From the NCBI RefSeq assembly GCF_013359815.1, contig NZ_JABMCF010000033.1, forward strand, positions 124,001-188,000: 64,000 nt of DNA, in the 5' to 3' direction. The DNA is from Curtobacterium flaccumfaciens. GTDB lineage: Bacteria; Actinomycetota; Actinomycetes; Actinomycetales; Microbacteriaceae. The notes under the pieces are model-generated. The model did not search any database, was not told the origin of the DNA, and saw nothing but the letters and a program-made list of their open reading frames with translations. Position numbers and translations under genes: made by a program. Below are positions 1-8,270 of this stretch, piece by piece (the first letter of the stretch is position 1; every line of letters begins with the position of its first letter).

Positions 1-4
1 AGGC

Positions 5-709
5 GTGACGGAACTGGTGCTGCAGGACTTCCCGACCGCCCTCAACGTGGTGTGCTCCGCGCTGCTCGTGGTCGCCGTCGGGTGTGCGGCGTTCGTGGCG
101 GTCGACGTGGTGCGTCGGCCGCCGCACATGCGCGTCATGGCGTTCGTGTGGCCGCTCACGATGCTGTTCGGCAGCGTCGTCTGGCTCGTCTTCTACCTGC
201 GTCGGGGGCGGGCCACGGCGCCCGGCCACGGACGGTGGGCGGGCACCGCGATCGACACGAGCCACTGCGGGGCCGGCTGCGCCCTCGGTGACCTGATCGG
301 CGAGTTCGGGCTCGCGGCGTTCCCGGCGCTCGGGGTGGCGGTCGGCCTGGGGTCGCTCTACCAGGACCGGATGGTCGCCGGGTGGATCGTCGACTTCGTC
401 ATCGCGTTCGTGCTCGGCATCGCGTTCCAGTACTTCGCCATCGCGCCGATGCGGGGCCTCGGCGTCCGGGCCGGGCTCGTCGCCGCGCTCAAGGCCGACA
501 CACTGTCGATCATCGCGTGGCAGGTGGGCATGTACGGCCTGATGGCGGTGTGGCAGCTGGTCGTGTTCCCGGCGCTCGTCGGCGGGCGCGCGAGCGTCTT
601 CTCGCCGGAGTTCTGGGTGGCGATGCAGCTGGCGATGGTGGCCGGCTTCGTCGGCTCCTACCCCGTGAACGCGTGGCTGGTGCGTCGGGGCATCAAGGAG
701 GCCATGTGA
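5..709 (+). CDS. DUF4396 membrane protein
   Basis: A 234-residue hydrophobic protein starting at a GTG four bases from the window edge, so a start further upstream cannot be excluded. Several transmembrane stretches are visible: about 14-36, 44-66, 100-120, 127-147, 165-190 and 203-222. The motif SHCGAGCALGD near residue 87, followed by hydrophobic helices, is characteristic of the DUF4396 family, whose function is unknown; the His/Cys pair inside the motif could bind metal or copper, which is inference. No partner gene is visible on the left because the window ends. A hairpin-rich spacer follows. The family call is fairly secure; the function is not known. Confidence 0.75.
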   Translation: MTELVLQDFPTALNVVCSALLVVAVGCAAFVAVDVVRRPPHMRVMAFVWPLTMLFGSVVWLVFYLRRGRATAPGHGRWAGTAIDTSHCGAGCALGDLIGEFGLAAFPALGVAVGLGSLYQDRMVAGWIVDFVIAFVLGIAFQYFAIAPMRGLGVRAGLVAALKADTLSIIAWQVGMYGLMAVWQLVVFPALVGGRASVFSPEFWVAMQLAMVAGFVGSYPVNAWLVRRGIKEAM

Positions 710-722
710 CGGACCAGCGAAC

Positions 723-764
723 GGACGGGAGGCCCGGTGCCAGCTGGCACCGTCCTCCCTCGCA
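723..764. repeat. PAL42 palindrome copy 1 (degenerate)
   Basis: A 42-nt imperfect palindrome just after the DUF4396 stop. Its centre GGTGCCAGCTGGCACC (736-751) is perfect, and the outer part begins GGACGGGAGGCCCG, as in the perfect copy at 8271-8312. It probably acts as a transcription terminator. Confidence 0.65.
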
Positions 765-773
765 GGCTCGGTC

Positions 774-820
774 GGCGCGCCCCGCGCAACGCTTCGCGTT
801 GCCGCTGAGCGGGGCGCGCC
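774..820. terminator. Bidirectional terminator
   Basis: Nested inverted repeat between convergent genes. A perfect 12-bp outer stem (GGCGCGCCCCGC, 774-785, pairing with 809-820) encloses an inner hairpin GCAACGC-TTC-GCGTTGC (786-802). It would serve the DUF4396 gene and the oxidoreductase gene on the opposite strand. Confidence 0.75.
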
Positions 821-839
821 CGTCCGTCCTGTGGGCGCG

Positions 840-1838
840 CTACGGGCGCAGGAGCACCTTGCCGACGCGGCCGGCGGTGTCGCTGGCGCGCACGGCGTCG
901 CGGACCTGCTCGAAGGCGAAGGTCTCGGCGACGGGGAGCGTCAGCGAGCCGTCGAGCACGCGGGTGATGAGCTCACCGAAGAGCTGCCCCTTCGTCTCGG
1001 CCGGCATCGTCTTGCTGACGACGGAGCCCCAGAAGCCCTTCACGGTGAGCTGGCCGAAGATGACCTTGCCCGACGGGATCTCGAGCGTCGGCGACGCCAT
1101 CGCGCCGAAGACGACGAGGGTGGCGTTCTCGCCCAGCACGGACGCGATGTCGCCGGCGGCCTTGCCACCGACCGACTCGACGCCCGCGATGATCGGGGCA
1201 CCACCGGTGATCGCGGCGACCTGGTCCTGCCAGTCGTCGGCGTCGGTGGCGACGATGCGCTCGATGCCCTGCTCGCGGAGCTCGTCGACACCGGCGGCGC
1301 GACGGACGAGTCCGATCACGTTGATGCCGCGGGCGGCGCCGAGCTGGGCGACCATGCGTCCGACCGCACCGTTGGCGGCGTTCTGGATGATCCAGTCGCC
1401 CTCGTGCAGGTCGAGCGAGTGCAGCAGGCTGATGGCGCTGAACGGCATCGAGACGAGCTGGGCGGCGGCCTCGTCGGTCATCGCGTCCGGCACCGGGACG
1501 AGCCCGGCGGCGCTGGCGGTGTAGTACTCGGCCCAGACGCCGAAGGCACCGCCGGCGACGCGCTGGCCGACCTGCAGGTTCGTGACGCCCTCGCCGAGGG
1601 CCTCGACGACACCGAGTGCCTCGGTGCCCGAGGCGGCGGGGAGCTCCGGCTTGAAGCCGTAGGTGCCGCGGACGGTCCACAGGTCGTGGTTGTGGATGGG
1701 GGAGAGGACCGTGCGGACGAGGACCTCGCCGGCGCCGGGCGTCGGGACGGGGCGCTCATGCACCTCGAGGACGTCGGCGGGCTCGGCGAACGTCTCGTGG
1801 ATGACGGCGCGCATGGTGGTGGGGATGGTGGTGCTCAT
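840..1838 (-). CDS. MDR-family zinc-type alcohol dehydrogenase / quinone oxidoreductase-like protein
   Basis: A 332-residue medium-chain dehydrogenase/reductase. The N-terminal GroES-like half carries GEVLVRTVLSPIHNHDLW and a GTEALGVVEALGEGV segment. The nucleotide-binding half has NAANGAVGRMVAQLGAARG near 150-170, replacing the usual AxxGGVG loop. Catalytic-zinc cysteines are not obvious, so a zinc-free quinone-oxidoreductase or enoyl-reductase-like enzyme using NAD(P)H is likely. The start lies 3 nt after the ohr stop, so it is almost certainly co-transcribed with ohr and may help detoxify oxidised lipid or quinone products. The family is clear; the substrate is unknown. Confidence 0.85.
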   Translation of the reverse strand: MSTTIPTTMRAVIHETFAEPADVLEVHERPVPTPGAGEVLVRTVLSPIHNHDLWTVRGTYGFKPELPAASGTEALGVVEALGEGVTNLQVGQRVAGGAFGVWAEYYTASAAGLVPVPDAMTDEAAAQLVSMPFSAISLLHSLDLHEGDWIIQNAANGAVGRMVAQLGAARGINVIGLVRRAAGVDELREQGIERIVATDADDWQDQVAAITGGAPIIAGVESVGGKAAGDIASVLGENATLVVFGAMASPTLEIPSGKVIFGQLTVKGFWGSVVSKTMPAETKGQLFGELITRVLDGSLTLPVAETFAFEQVRDAVRASDTAGRVGKVLLRP

Positions 1839-1841
1839 GGG

Positions 1842-2264
1842 TCAGTCCTCCGAGACGACGATGGTGACGTCGATGTTGCCGCGGGTCGCGTTCGAGTACG
1901 GGCAGACCTGGTGGGCCGCGTCGGCGAGGGCCTGGGCCTGGTCGTGCTCCAGGCCGGGGATGACGACCTCGAGCATGACGGCGAGCTGGTAGCCACCGTT
2001 GCCGTTCGGGCCGATCGACACGCGACCGCCGACGGACGAGTCGGTGATCTTCACCTTCTGGCTGCGGGCGACGCCCTGCAGTGCGGAGTGGAAGCAGGCG
2101 GCGTAGCCGGCGGCGAAGAGCTGCTCGGGGTTGGCGCCGTTGCCGGAGCCACCCATCTCCTTCGGGATGGCGAGGTCGAACTCGACCGTGCCGTCGCTCG
2201 TGGCGACGTGGCCGTTGCGGCCTTCGCCGGTGGCCAGGGCCTCGGCGGTGTAGAGGGTTTCCAT
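1842..2264 (-). CDS. ohr: Organic hydroperoxide resistance protein Ohr
   Basis: A 140-residue OsmC/Ohr-family thiol peroxidase that reduces organic and fatty-acid hydroperoxides to alcohols in the cytoplasm, usually recycled by lipoylated proteins. Both catalytic cysteines are visible: Cys57 in AACFHS and Cys121 in VCPYSNATRGN, the Ohr signature. Length and motifs match Ohr rather than OsmC. It lies downstream of ohrR on the same strand, separated by 101 nt that contain a 56-nt palindrome, and is followed at 3 nt by the oxidoreductase gene. Induction by organic peroxide through OhrR is the expected control. Confidence 0.95.
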   Translation of the reverse strand: METLYTAEALATGEGRNGHVATSDGTVEFDLAIPKEMGGSGNGANPEQLFAAGYAACFHSALQGVARSQKVKITDSSVGGRVSIGPNGNGGYQLAVMLEVVIPGLEHDQAQALADAAHQVCPYSNATRGNIDVTIVVSED

Positions 2265-2318
2265 GGGGTTCCTTCCTTGTGGGGCGGATCGTGAAGTTCG
2301 GGGGTGTGCGGCGTGCTC

Positions 2319-2374
2319 TCGCGCTCAGCGACAGTTCACGGGCACACGTGGCCGTGCGGTGTCGCTCAGCGCGA
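2319..2374. repeat. PAL56 palindrome copy A
   Basis: A 56-nt imperfect palindrome whose arms begin TCGCGCTCAGCGACA and end with the near-complement. It has the same length and sequence type as 44054-44109. The right arm, read on the minus strand, encodes the last residues and TGA stop of ohrR. Confidence 0.75.
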
Positions 2375-2848
2375 AACGGCGTCGGCGCCGGCGTCAGCGC
2401 CCGCGGCGTCGTGCTCGGGCTCGGCCGCCGCGTGCATCGTCTCGGTCAGCCGGTGCAGCGTCGCGATGAGCTCGGCGGCGGCACGTTCGTCGGCCAGGCC
2501 CATCCCGGCGGCGATGCGCGCGGGGATGCCGCTCAGCTCGGACCGCAGTTCGCGGCCTCGGTCACCGACGGTCACCGTGACGACGCGCTCGTCGGTGCTG
2601 CGGCGCTCGCGGCGGACCAGGTCGCTCTGCTCCATGCGGCGGAGCAGTGGCGAGAGGGTGCCGGAGTCGAGCTGCAGGTGTTCGCCGAGGCTCGAGACGG
2701 TCTGGTCGCCCTCGACCCACAGGGTCACGAGCACCAGGTACTGCGGGTACGTCAGACCCCAGGGTTCGAGCATCGTGCGGTACGCCTGCGTGGTGGCGCG
2801 GGACGCCGCGTAGAGGGAGAAGCACACCATCTCGTCGGTCACGGGCAT
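2366..2848 (-). CDS. ohrR: MarR-family organic peroxide sensor/repressor OhrR
   Basis: A 160-residue winged-helix MarR-type repressor. The peroxidatic cysteine expected in OhrR is Cys9 in DEMVCFSLYAASR. The helix-turn-helix covers roughly 50-85 (TVSSLGEHLQLDSGTLSPLLRRM), followed by the wing with ERRSTDERVV. Oxidation of Cys9 would release DNA and induce ohr. A perfect palindrome AGTTGTG/CACAACT at 2872-2885 lies 24 nt upstream of the start and is a likely operator. The last residues (VSR-stop) are encoded by a palindromic repeat, and the C-terminal tail (from about 143) is Ala/Asp-rich and probably not conserved. Confidence 0.93.
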   Translation of the reverse strand: MPVTDEMVCFSLYAASRATTQAYRTMLEPWGLTYPQYLVLVTLWVEGDQTVSSLGEHLQLDSGTLSPLLRRMEQSDLVRRERRSTDERVVTVTVGDRGRELRSELSGIPARIAAGMGLADERAAAELIATLHRLTETMHAAAEPEHDAAGADAGADAVSR

Positions 2849-2871
2849 GCATCCACACTGTCACGCAACCC

Positions 2872-2885
2872 AGTTGTGCACAACT
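2872..2885. promoter_or_regulatory. Probable OhrR operator
   Basis: Perfect 14-bp palindrome AGTTGTGCACAACT in the 104-nt divergent region between ohrR and the mevalonate operon, placed where autoregulation of ohrR would occur. It could also affect the mevalonate promoter. The assignment rests on position and symmetry only. Confidence 0.5.
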
Positions 2886-2952
2886 CGATGGAGCGGATGC
2901 CCAGCTGACGAACACGCCGACGACCCGGACGGTTAGGCTGACGTGACCCAAG

Positions 2953-3936
2953 ATGAGCAGCAGCGACCTCGACACCACCACGACCCCCGGCAACGGATCG
3001 GCGTCGTCCCACGGCAAGACGATCCTGATCGGTGAGCACGCCGTGGTCTACGGCGCACCCGCTCTCGTCCTGCCGGTGCTCGACGCACGGGTCGTGGCGA
3101 CGGTCACCCCGGTCGCCGCCGACGCCGAGCAGCCCGGTCACAGCCTGCAGTCGACCGTGCACACCGGCCCCCTCGACCTCGCACCCGCGGCCGTGATGCC
3201 GACCGTCACCGCCGTCACCGCGACCCTGCGCCACTTCGGGGTCACCGACCGCCACTTCCACGTCCGGGTCGACAGCGAGGTCCCGACCGCCCGCGGCATG
3301 GGCTCGAGCGCCGCGGTCGCCGCCGCCGTGACCGCGGCCGTCGCCGACGCCCTGGGCGAGACCCTCGACGTCGAGACCCACCACGAGCTCATCCAGGAGT
3401 GCGAGCGCGTCGCCCACGGCCGACCGTCCGGCCTCGACGCCCGGGGCGTCGTCGCGTCCGCGCCGGTGTGGTTCGAGGGCGGGCACATCGAACCCGTCAC
3501 GCTCGGCACCCGGTTCACCTTCGTCGTCGCGGACACCGGCGTCCCCGGGCACACCCGCGAGGCCGTCTCGGCCGTCCGCGCCCGCCACGACCAGGACCCG
3601 GCCGGCGTCGGCGCCGTGATCGACCGGATCGGCGCGCTCGCCCGTCGGGCACGGGGGACACTCGAGGACGGCGATGCCCAGGCTCTGGGTGCCACCATGG
3701 ACGCCGCGCACGACCTGCTCAGCACACTCGACGTGTCGAGTGACGACCTGGACCGGCTCGTCGACGCCGCACGTGCTGCGGACGCCCTCGGCGCGAAGCT
3801 CACCGGCGGCGGGCGGGGCGGGTGCGTCCTCGCGCTCGCCGCGGACGACGACCACGCGGACCGCATCGCGGCCGCACTCCGCGGCGCAGGGGCCGCAGCC
3901 ACCTGGACCACCACGATCGGAGCCCGCGCTTGCTGA
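2953..3936 (+). CDS. mvk: Mevalonate kinase
   Basis: A 327-residue GHMP kinase that phosphorylates mevalonate to 5-phosphomevalonate with ATP in the cytoplasm. Visible motifs are GKTILIGEHAVVYG (21-34), the ATP loop ARGMGSSAA (113-121), HGRPSGLD with the catalytic Asp162, and the C-terminal KLTGGGRGGC. The length is normal for the family. The ATG at 2953 has no good Shine-Dalgarno, and a TAGGCT -10-like box ends 13 nt upstream, so a very short leader is possible. It is the first gene of a five-gene operon, and its stop overlaps the TTG start of the decarboxylase. Confidence 0.95.
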   Translation: MSSSDLDTTTTPGNGSASSHGKTILIGEHAVVYGAPALVLPVLDARVVATVTPVAADAEQPGHSLQSTVHTGPLDLAPAAVMPTVTAVTATLRHFGVTDRHFHVRVDSEVPTARGMGSSAAVAAAVTAAVADALGETLDVETHHELIQECERVAHGRPSGLDARGVVASAPVWFEGGHIEPVTLGTRFTFVVADTGVPGHTREAVSAVRARHDQDPAGVGAVIDRIGALARRARGTLEDGDAQALGATMDAAHDLLSTLDVSSDDLDRLVDAARAADALGAKLTGGGRGGCVLALAADDDHADRIAAALRGAGAAATWTTTIGARAC

Positions 3937-4931
3937 CAGCCACCGCCGTCGCGCACCCCAACATCGCCCTCGTCAAGTACTGGGGGAAGGCGGACGCGCA
4001 GCTCGCGCTGCCCGCCACGGGCAGCGTCTCGATGGGGCTCGACGTGTTCCCGACGACGACCACCGTCACGGTGGACGGCGGACGGGAGGCTCGTGATCGG
4101 TTCACGCTGAACGGGCACGTCGTCGACGACGGTGCGCTGGTGCGCGTGCAGCAGTTCCTCGACCTGGTGCGCGAGCTCGCCGGGTCGTCCGAGCGGGCGT
4201 CGGTGGTCTCCGAGAACACGGTCCCGACCGGCGCCGGGCTGGCCTCGAGCGCGTCCGGCTTCGCCGCCCTCGCGACCGCGGCCGCCGCGGCCTACGGCCT
4301 CGACCTGTCGACGCGCGACCTGTCCCGTCTGGCCCGTCGCGGTTCCGGCTCGGCCACGCGCTCGATCCCCGGCGGTGTCGCCGTCTGGCACGCCGGCGAC
4401 GACCAGGGCTCCTTCGCCGAGCCGATCCCGGCCCCGCCGATGGCGATGGTCGTGGTCACGATCGACGCCGGCCCGAAGCCGATCGGGTCGCGCGAGGCCA
4501 TGCGCCGCACCATCGCGACGTCGCCCTTCTACCCGGCCTGGGTGACCTCGACGACCGAGACCGTCGGCGACATGCTCACGGCCTGCGCGGCCGGCGACTT
4601 CACCCGCATCGGCGAGATCACCGAGAGCAACGCGCTCCGGATGCACGCGACGATCGAGGGCGCGTTCCCGCCGATCCGCTACCTCAACGCCCGCAGCGTC
4701 GCCGTGTTCGACGCCGTCGCCGAGCTGCGTGCCGGCGGCACCGAGGCCTACGCCACGGCCGACGCGGGCCCGAACGTCGTCGTGCTCACGAAGCCGCAGG
4801 ACCGGGCGGCGGTCGCCGGGGCGCTCGCGTCGCTGGGGGACGTCATCGAGTCCGGCACCGGACCTGCCGCGCGGGTGCTCCGCTCCGAAGAGACCGGGAG
4901 CAATCCCGACCAGAAGGAGTCCGCGCAGTGA
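3930..4931 (+). CDS. mvaD: Diphosphomevalonate decarboxylase
   Basis: Converts 5-diphosphomevalonate plus ATP to isopentenyl diphosphate. The family start HPNIALVKYWGK lies at residues 9-20, followed by the ATP loop PTGAGLASSASGFAAL, the SGSATRSIPGGVAVW segment, ESNALRMHA and ADAGPNVVVL with the acid implicated in catalysis. The open frame extends upstream, but homology begins at a TTG (3930-3932) that overlaps the mevalonate kinase stop (TTGCTGA); CTG at 3933 is the alternative. This gives 333 residues, as expected. Its TGA overlaps the GTG of the next gene, so translation is coupled on both sides. Confidence 0.93.
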   Translation: MLTATAVAHPNIALVKYWGKADAQLALPATGSVSMGLDVFPTTTTVTVDGGREARDRFTLNGHVVDDGALVRVQQFLDLVRELAGSSERASVVSENTVPTGAGLASSASGFAALATAAAAAYGLDLSTRDLSRLARRGSGSATRSIPGGVAVWHAGDDQGSFAEPIPAPPMAMVVVTIDAGPKPIGSREAMRRTIATSPFYPAWVTSTTETVGDMLTACAAGDFTRIGEITESNALRMHATIEGAFPPIRYLNARSVAVFDAVAELRAGGTEAYATADAGPNVVVLTKPQDRAAVAGALASLGDVIESGTGPAARVLRSEETGSNPDQKESAQ

Positions 4932-6010
4932 TCGAGTTCCGTGCACACGGCAAGCTGTTCGTCGCCGGCGAGTACGCCGTCGTCGAGCCGGGCCAGCCGT
5001 CCGTCCTGATCGCCCTCGACCGTGCCATCACGGCGAAGGTGCGCGAGGGCCACGGCGCTGGCAGCGTGCACTCCGAGGAGTACGGGCACCTGCCGCTCAC
5101 GTGGACCCGTGCCGAGGACGGCCTGGCGCTCGACCGTGAGCACCACCCCTACGACTACGTGATGGCCACGATCGACCTGGTCGAGAAGCTCCGCGCCGAG
5201 CACGGCATCGCCCCGCGGTTCCACGACCTGCGCATCGAGAGCCAGCTCGACGACGCCAGCGGCCGGAAGTTCGGACTCGGGTCCTCGGCCGCGGTCACCG
5301 TCGCCACCGTCGGCGCCCTCGACCGCTTCTACGGCATCGGCCTGACGCAGCGCCAGCGCTTCCAGGTCGCCCTGCTCGCCACCATCCGGGTGAACCCCCG
5401 GGCCTCCGGTGGCGACCTCGCCGCGAGCACGTTCGGCGGCTGGCTGCGCTACAGCGCCCCGGACCGCGAGCGCCTCGCCGCGATGCTCGGCGACCACGCC
5501 GTGTCCGCGATCCTGACCGACGCCGACGCGTGGGACGGCTTCGACGTCCAGCGGCTGCCCGCTCCCGAGAACCTGCAGCTGCTCGTCGGCTGGACCGGCT
5601 CGCCCGCGTCCACCACGAAGCTCGTCGACGTGGTGCGTCGGCACCGCAACGGCGGGTACCAGGCGTTCCTCGACGAGAGCCGCAGCGCCGTCGACGACCT
5701 GACCACGGGCCTCCAGACCGGCGACGCCGAGCGCACGCTCGGTGCCCTCCGACGCGCCCGTGGGCTGCTGCAGCGTCTCGGCGACTCGGTCGGGTCGAAG
5801 ATCGAGACCGAGCGTCTCGCGACCCTGTGCGACGTCGTCGAGGCGGCGGGCGGGGCGGCGAAGCCGTCCGGTGCCGGCGGCGGCGACTGCGGCATCGCGC
5901 TCGTCCCGGCGGACACCGACCCCGCCGGCATCCACCGCGCCTGGGAGGCGCACGACATCAGACACCTCAGCGTCGCGGTGCGAGCACCAGAAGGAGCCCT
6001 CGATGAGTGA
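4928..6010 (+). CDS. mvaK2: Phosphomevalonate kinase
   Basis: A 360-residue GHMP kinase that phosphorylates 5-phosphomevalonate to the diphosphate. It begins IEFRAHGKLFVAGEYAVVEPG, has the bacterial phosphomevalonate kinase ATP loop KFGLGSSAAVTVATV at 114-128, and the C-terminal GGAAKPSGAGGGDCGIAL glycine loop. The GTG start overlaps the decarboxylase stop by 4 nt (GTGA), and the stop lies inside the start of the reductase gene. In Streptomyces CL190 a type 2 IPP isomerase gene follows at this point; here it is absent and HMG-CoA reductase follows directly. Confidence 0.94.
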   Translation: MIEFRAHGKLFVAGEYAVVEPGQPSVLIALDRAITAKVREGHGAGSVHSEEYGHLPLTWTRAEDGLALDREHHPYDYVMATIDLVEKLRAEHGIAPRFHDLRIESQLDDASGRKFGLGSSAAVTVATVGALDRFYGIGLTQRQRFQVALLATIRVNPRASGGDLAASTFGGWLRYSAPDRERLAAMLGDHAVSAILTDADAWDGFDVQRLPAPENLQLLVGWTGSPASTTKLVDVVRRHRNGGYQAFLDESRSAVDDLTTGLQTGDAERTLGALRRARGLLQRLGDSVGSKIETERLATLCDVVEAAGGAAKPSGAGGGDCGIALVPADTDPAGIHRAWEAHDIRHLSVAVRAPEGALDE

Positions 6011-7067
6011 CCTGCTCACACCGATCCCCACCAAGTGGGTCGGCCCGATCCGCGTCAGCGGCAACGCCGTGCAGGGGGAGCACGAGGTCCCCCTCGCCAC
6101 CTACGAGTCGCCGCTCTGGCCGTCCGTCGGCCGTGGCGCCCGCATCTCGCGGATGGTCGAGGACGGCATCGTCGCGACCGTCGTCGACGAGCGCATGACC
6201 CGCTCCGTCGTGGTCCGTGCCGACAGCGCCGCAGCAGCCCACGTCGCCGCAGGCCAGATCCTCGCGCGCCAGGACGAGCTCGCCGCGATCGTGTCCGGGC
6301 AGAGCCGGTTCGCCAAGCTCATCGAGGTGCACCCGGAGATCGTCGGAGACCTGCTGTTCCTGCGCTTCGCGTTCACCACCGGCGACGCCTCCGGCCACAA
6401 CATGGTCACGCAGGCGGCGGACAAGCTGCTGCCGGCGATCCTGGACTGGCAGCCGGGCCTGCGGTACGTCTCGGTGTCGGGCAACTTCTGCACCGACAAG
6501 AAGGCCACCGCGGTGAACGGCATCCGTGGCCGCGGCCGCAACACCATCGCCGAGATCGTGATCCCCGGCGAGGTCGTCGAGAAGCGCCTGCGGTCGAGCA
6601 CCGCGCGCATCGTCGAACTGAACATCGCGAAGAACCTGATCGGGTCGACGATCGCCGGGGCCATCCGCTCGGCGAACGCGCACTACGCGAACATGCTGCT
6701 CGGCTTCTACCTGGCCACCGGGCAGGACGCCGCCAACATCGTCGAGGGCTCGCAGGGCATCACGAGCGCCGAGGACCGCGACGGCGACCTGTACTTCGCG
6801 ACCTCGCTGCCGCACCTGATCGTCGGCACGGTCGGCAACGGCAAGGGCGGGGACCTGCCCGTCGTCGAGGACGCCCTGGTGCGCCTCGGCTGCCGCGAGG
6901 ACCGCGAGCCGGGCGGGAACGCCCGCCGCCTCGCCGCCCTGTGCGCCGCGACCGTCCTGTGCGGGGAGCTCTCGCTCCTCGCCGCACAGACCAACCCGGG
7001 TGAACTGATGGCCGCCCACGTCGCCATGGAACGCCGCGGCACGAAGCCCGCAGGCGGTGCAGCATGA
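6003..7067 (+). CDS. Hydroxymethylglutaryl-CoA reductase
   Basis: A 354-residue HMG-CoA reductase forming mevalonate from HMG-CoA with NAD(P)H. Visible elements are LATYESPLWPS with the catalytic Glu35, GDASGHNMV (Asp128), NFCTDKKATAVN with the catalytic Lys166/167, and LIGSTIAGAIRSANAHYANM. The FCTDKK form resembles class I enzymes and the Streptomyces CL190 enzyme. There is no membrane anchor, so it should be soluble. The ATG at 6003 overlaps the previous gene by 8 nt; the longer open frame upstream is only a shadow of the kinase gene. Its TGA overlaps the next ATG. Confidence 0.95.
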   Translation: MSDLLTPIPTKWVGPIRVSGNAVQGEHEVPLATYESPLWPSVGRGARISRMVEDGIVATVVDERMTRSVVVRADSAAAAHVAAGQILARQDELAAIVSGQSRFAKLIEVHPEIVGDLLFLRFAFTTGDASGHNMVTQAADKLLPAILDWQPGLRYVSVSGNFCTDKKATAVNGIRGRGRNTIAEIVIPGEVVEKRLRSSTARIVELNIAKNLIGSTIAGAIRSANAHYANMLLGFYLATGQDAANIVEGSQGITSAEDRDGDLYFATSLPHLIVGTVGNGKGGDLPVVEDALVRLGCREDREPGGNARRLAALCAATVLCGELSLLAAQTNPGELMAAHVAMERRGTKPAGGAA

Positions 7068-8215
7068 GCGGCGTCGGCATCCACGACATCGCGATCGCGA
7101 CCGGGCACCACGTGCTCGAGCTCGACGACCTGGCCGAGCGGCTCGGCGTCGACCCGGCGAAGTACCACGTCGGCATCGGGCAGGACGCCTTCAGCGTGCC
7201 GGCGCCCGACGAGGACATCGTCACGATGGGCGCCGCCGCCGCCAAGGAGCTCATCGACCGGCACGGCGTCGACGGCATCCGCACGGTGCTGTTCGCCACC
7301 GAGTCCGGCGTCGACCAGTCGAAGGCCGCCGGCGTGTACGTGCACGGCCTGCTCGGGCTGCCGAAGGCCGTCCGCGTGGTCGAGCTGAAGCAGGCCTGCT
7401 ACGGCGGGATGGCCGCGGTGCAGCTCGCACTCGGCATCGTCGCGCGCGCCCCGCACGAGCGGGTGCTCGTCATCGCCGCCGACGTCGCCCGGTACGACGT
7501 CGACACCCCGGCCGAGCCGACCCAGGGTGCCGGTGCCGCCGCGATCCTGGTGTCCGCCGACCCCGACCTGATCGAGATCGAGCCGGCGGCGGGCGTCTAC
7601 ACGGCGGACGTCGACGACTTCTGGCGGCCGAACGACCGCTCCACCGCGCTGGTCGACGGTCGGCTCTCGGTGAGCGCGTACGTCAACGCGTTCGTCGGCG
7701 CCTGGGACGACCTGGCGGAACAGGGTGGCCCGGCGTACGACGACATCGCCCGCTTCGTGCACCACCAGCCCTTCACCAAGATGGCGATCAAGGCGCACCG
7801 CAAGCTCACGCAGCACGTCGGCGCACCCTTCGACGAGGCCGACCTGGCGATCGGGTTCACCTACAACCGGCAGACCGGCAACACCTACACGGCGTCGCTC
7901 TGGATCGGGCTCGCAGCACTGCTCGACCTGGACGACGACCTGGCGGGGGAGCGACTCGGCCTGTTCAGCTACGGCTCCGGCAGCGTCGGTGAGCTCATCA
8001 CCGGCACCGTCCGGCCCGACTACCGCGAGCACCGCCGTGCGGGTCGCGTGCGGTCGCTGCTCGAGGCGCGGGTCCCGCTGACGGTCGACGCGTACCGCGC
8101 GCTGCACGCCGCGGGTGCCGCCACCAGCGAGGACGTCGAGCGTCCGCGCGTCACGACCGCGCCGTTCCGCTTCGCGGGCGTGCGCGGCGGCGCGCGGCAC
8201 TACGAGGCGTCCTAG
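7064..8215 (+). CDS. mvaS: Hydroxymethylglutaryl-CoA synthase
   Basis: A 383-residue thiolase-fold enzyme condensing acetyl-CoA with acetoacetyl-CoA to HMG-CoA. The catalytic triad expected from the bacterial family is visible: Glu80 in LFATESGVDQSKA, Cys112 in ELKQACYGG and His233 in FVHHQPFTKM. SYGSGS is present near the C-terminus. The start overlaps the reductase stop (ATGA). This is the last gene of the mevalonate operon. The stop lies in the first unit of a three-copy 20-bp tandem repeat, and a strong terminator follows. Confidence 0.95.
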   Translation: MSGVGIHDIAIATGHHVLELDDLAERLGVDPAKYHVGIGQDAFSVPAPDEDIVTMGAAAAKELIDRHGVDGIRTVLFATESGVDQSKAAGVYVHGLLGLPKAVRVVELKQACYGGMAAVQLALGIVARAPHERVLVIAADVARYDVDTPAEPTQGAGAAAILVSADPDLIEIEPAAGVYTADVDDFWRPNDRSTALVDGRLSVSAYVNAFVGAWDDLAEQGGPAYDDIARFVHHQPFTKMAIKAHRKLTQHVGAPFDEADLAIGFTYNRQTGNTYTASLWIGLAALLDLDDDLAGERLGLFSYGSGSVGELITGTVRPDYREHRRAGRVRSLLEARVPLTVDAYRALHAAGAATSEDVERPRVTTAPFRFAGVRGGARHYEAS

Positions 8216-8260
8216 ACCGGCACGAGGCGTCCTGGACCGGCACGAGGCGTCCTGGACCGG
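8201..8260. repeat. Three 20-bp tandem repeats across the mvaS stop
   Basis: Three consecutive 20-nt units (8201-8220, 8221-8240, 8241-8260). Units 2 and 3 are identical (CACGAGGCGTCCTGGACCGG); unit 1 differs by two bases, contains the TAG stop of mvaS and is coding up to that point. Confidence 0.9.
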
Positions 8261-8270
8261 ACACCGGGAC

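Noticed and set aside
831..2294. Long Asp/Gly/Ala-rich open frame opposite the oxidoreductase and ohr genes
   Set aside because: A typical antisense shadow in high-GC DNA with no domain; the reverse strand carries clear families.
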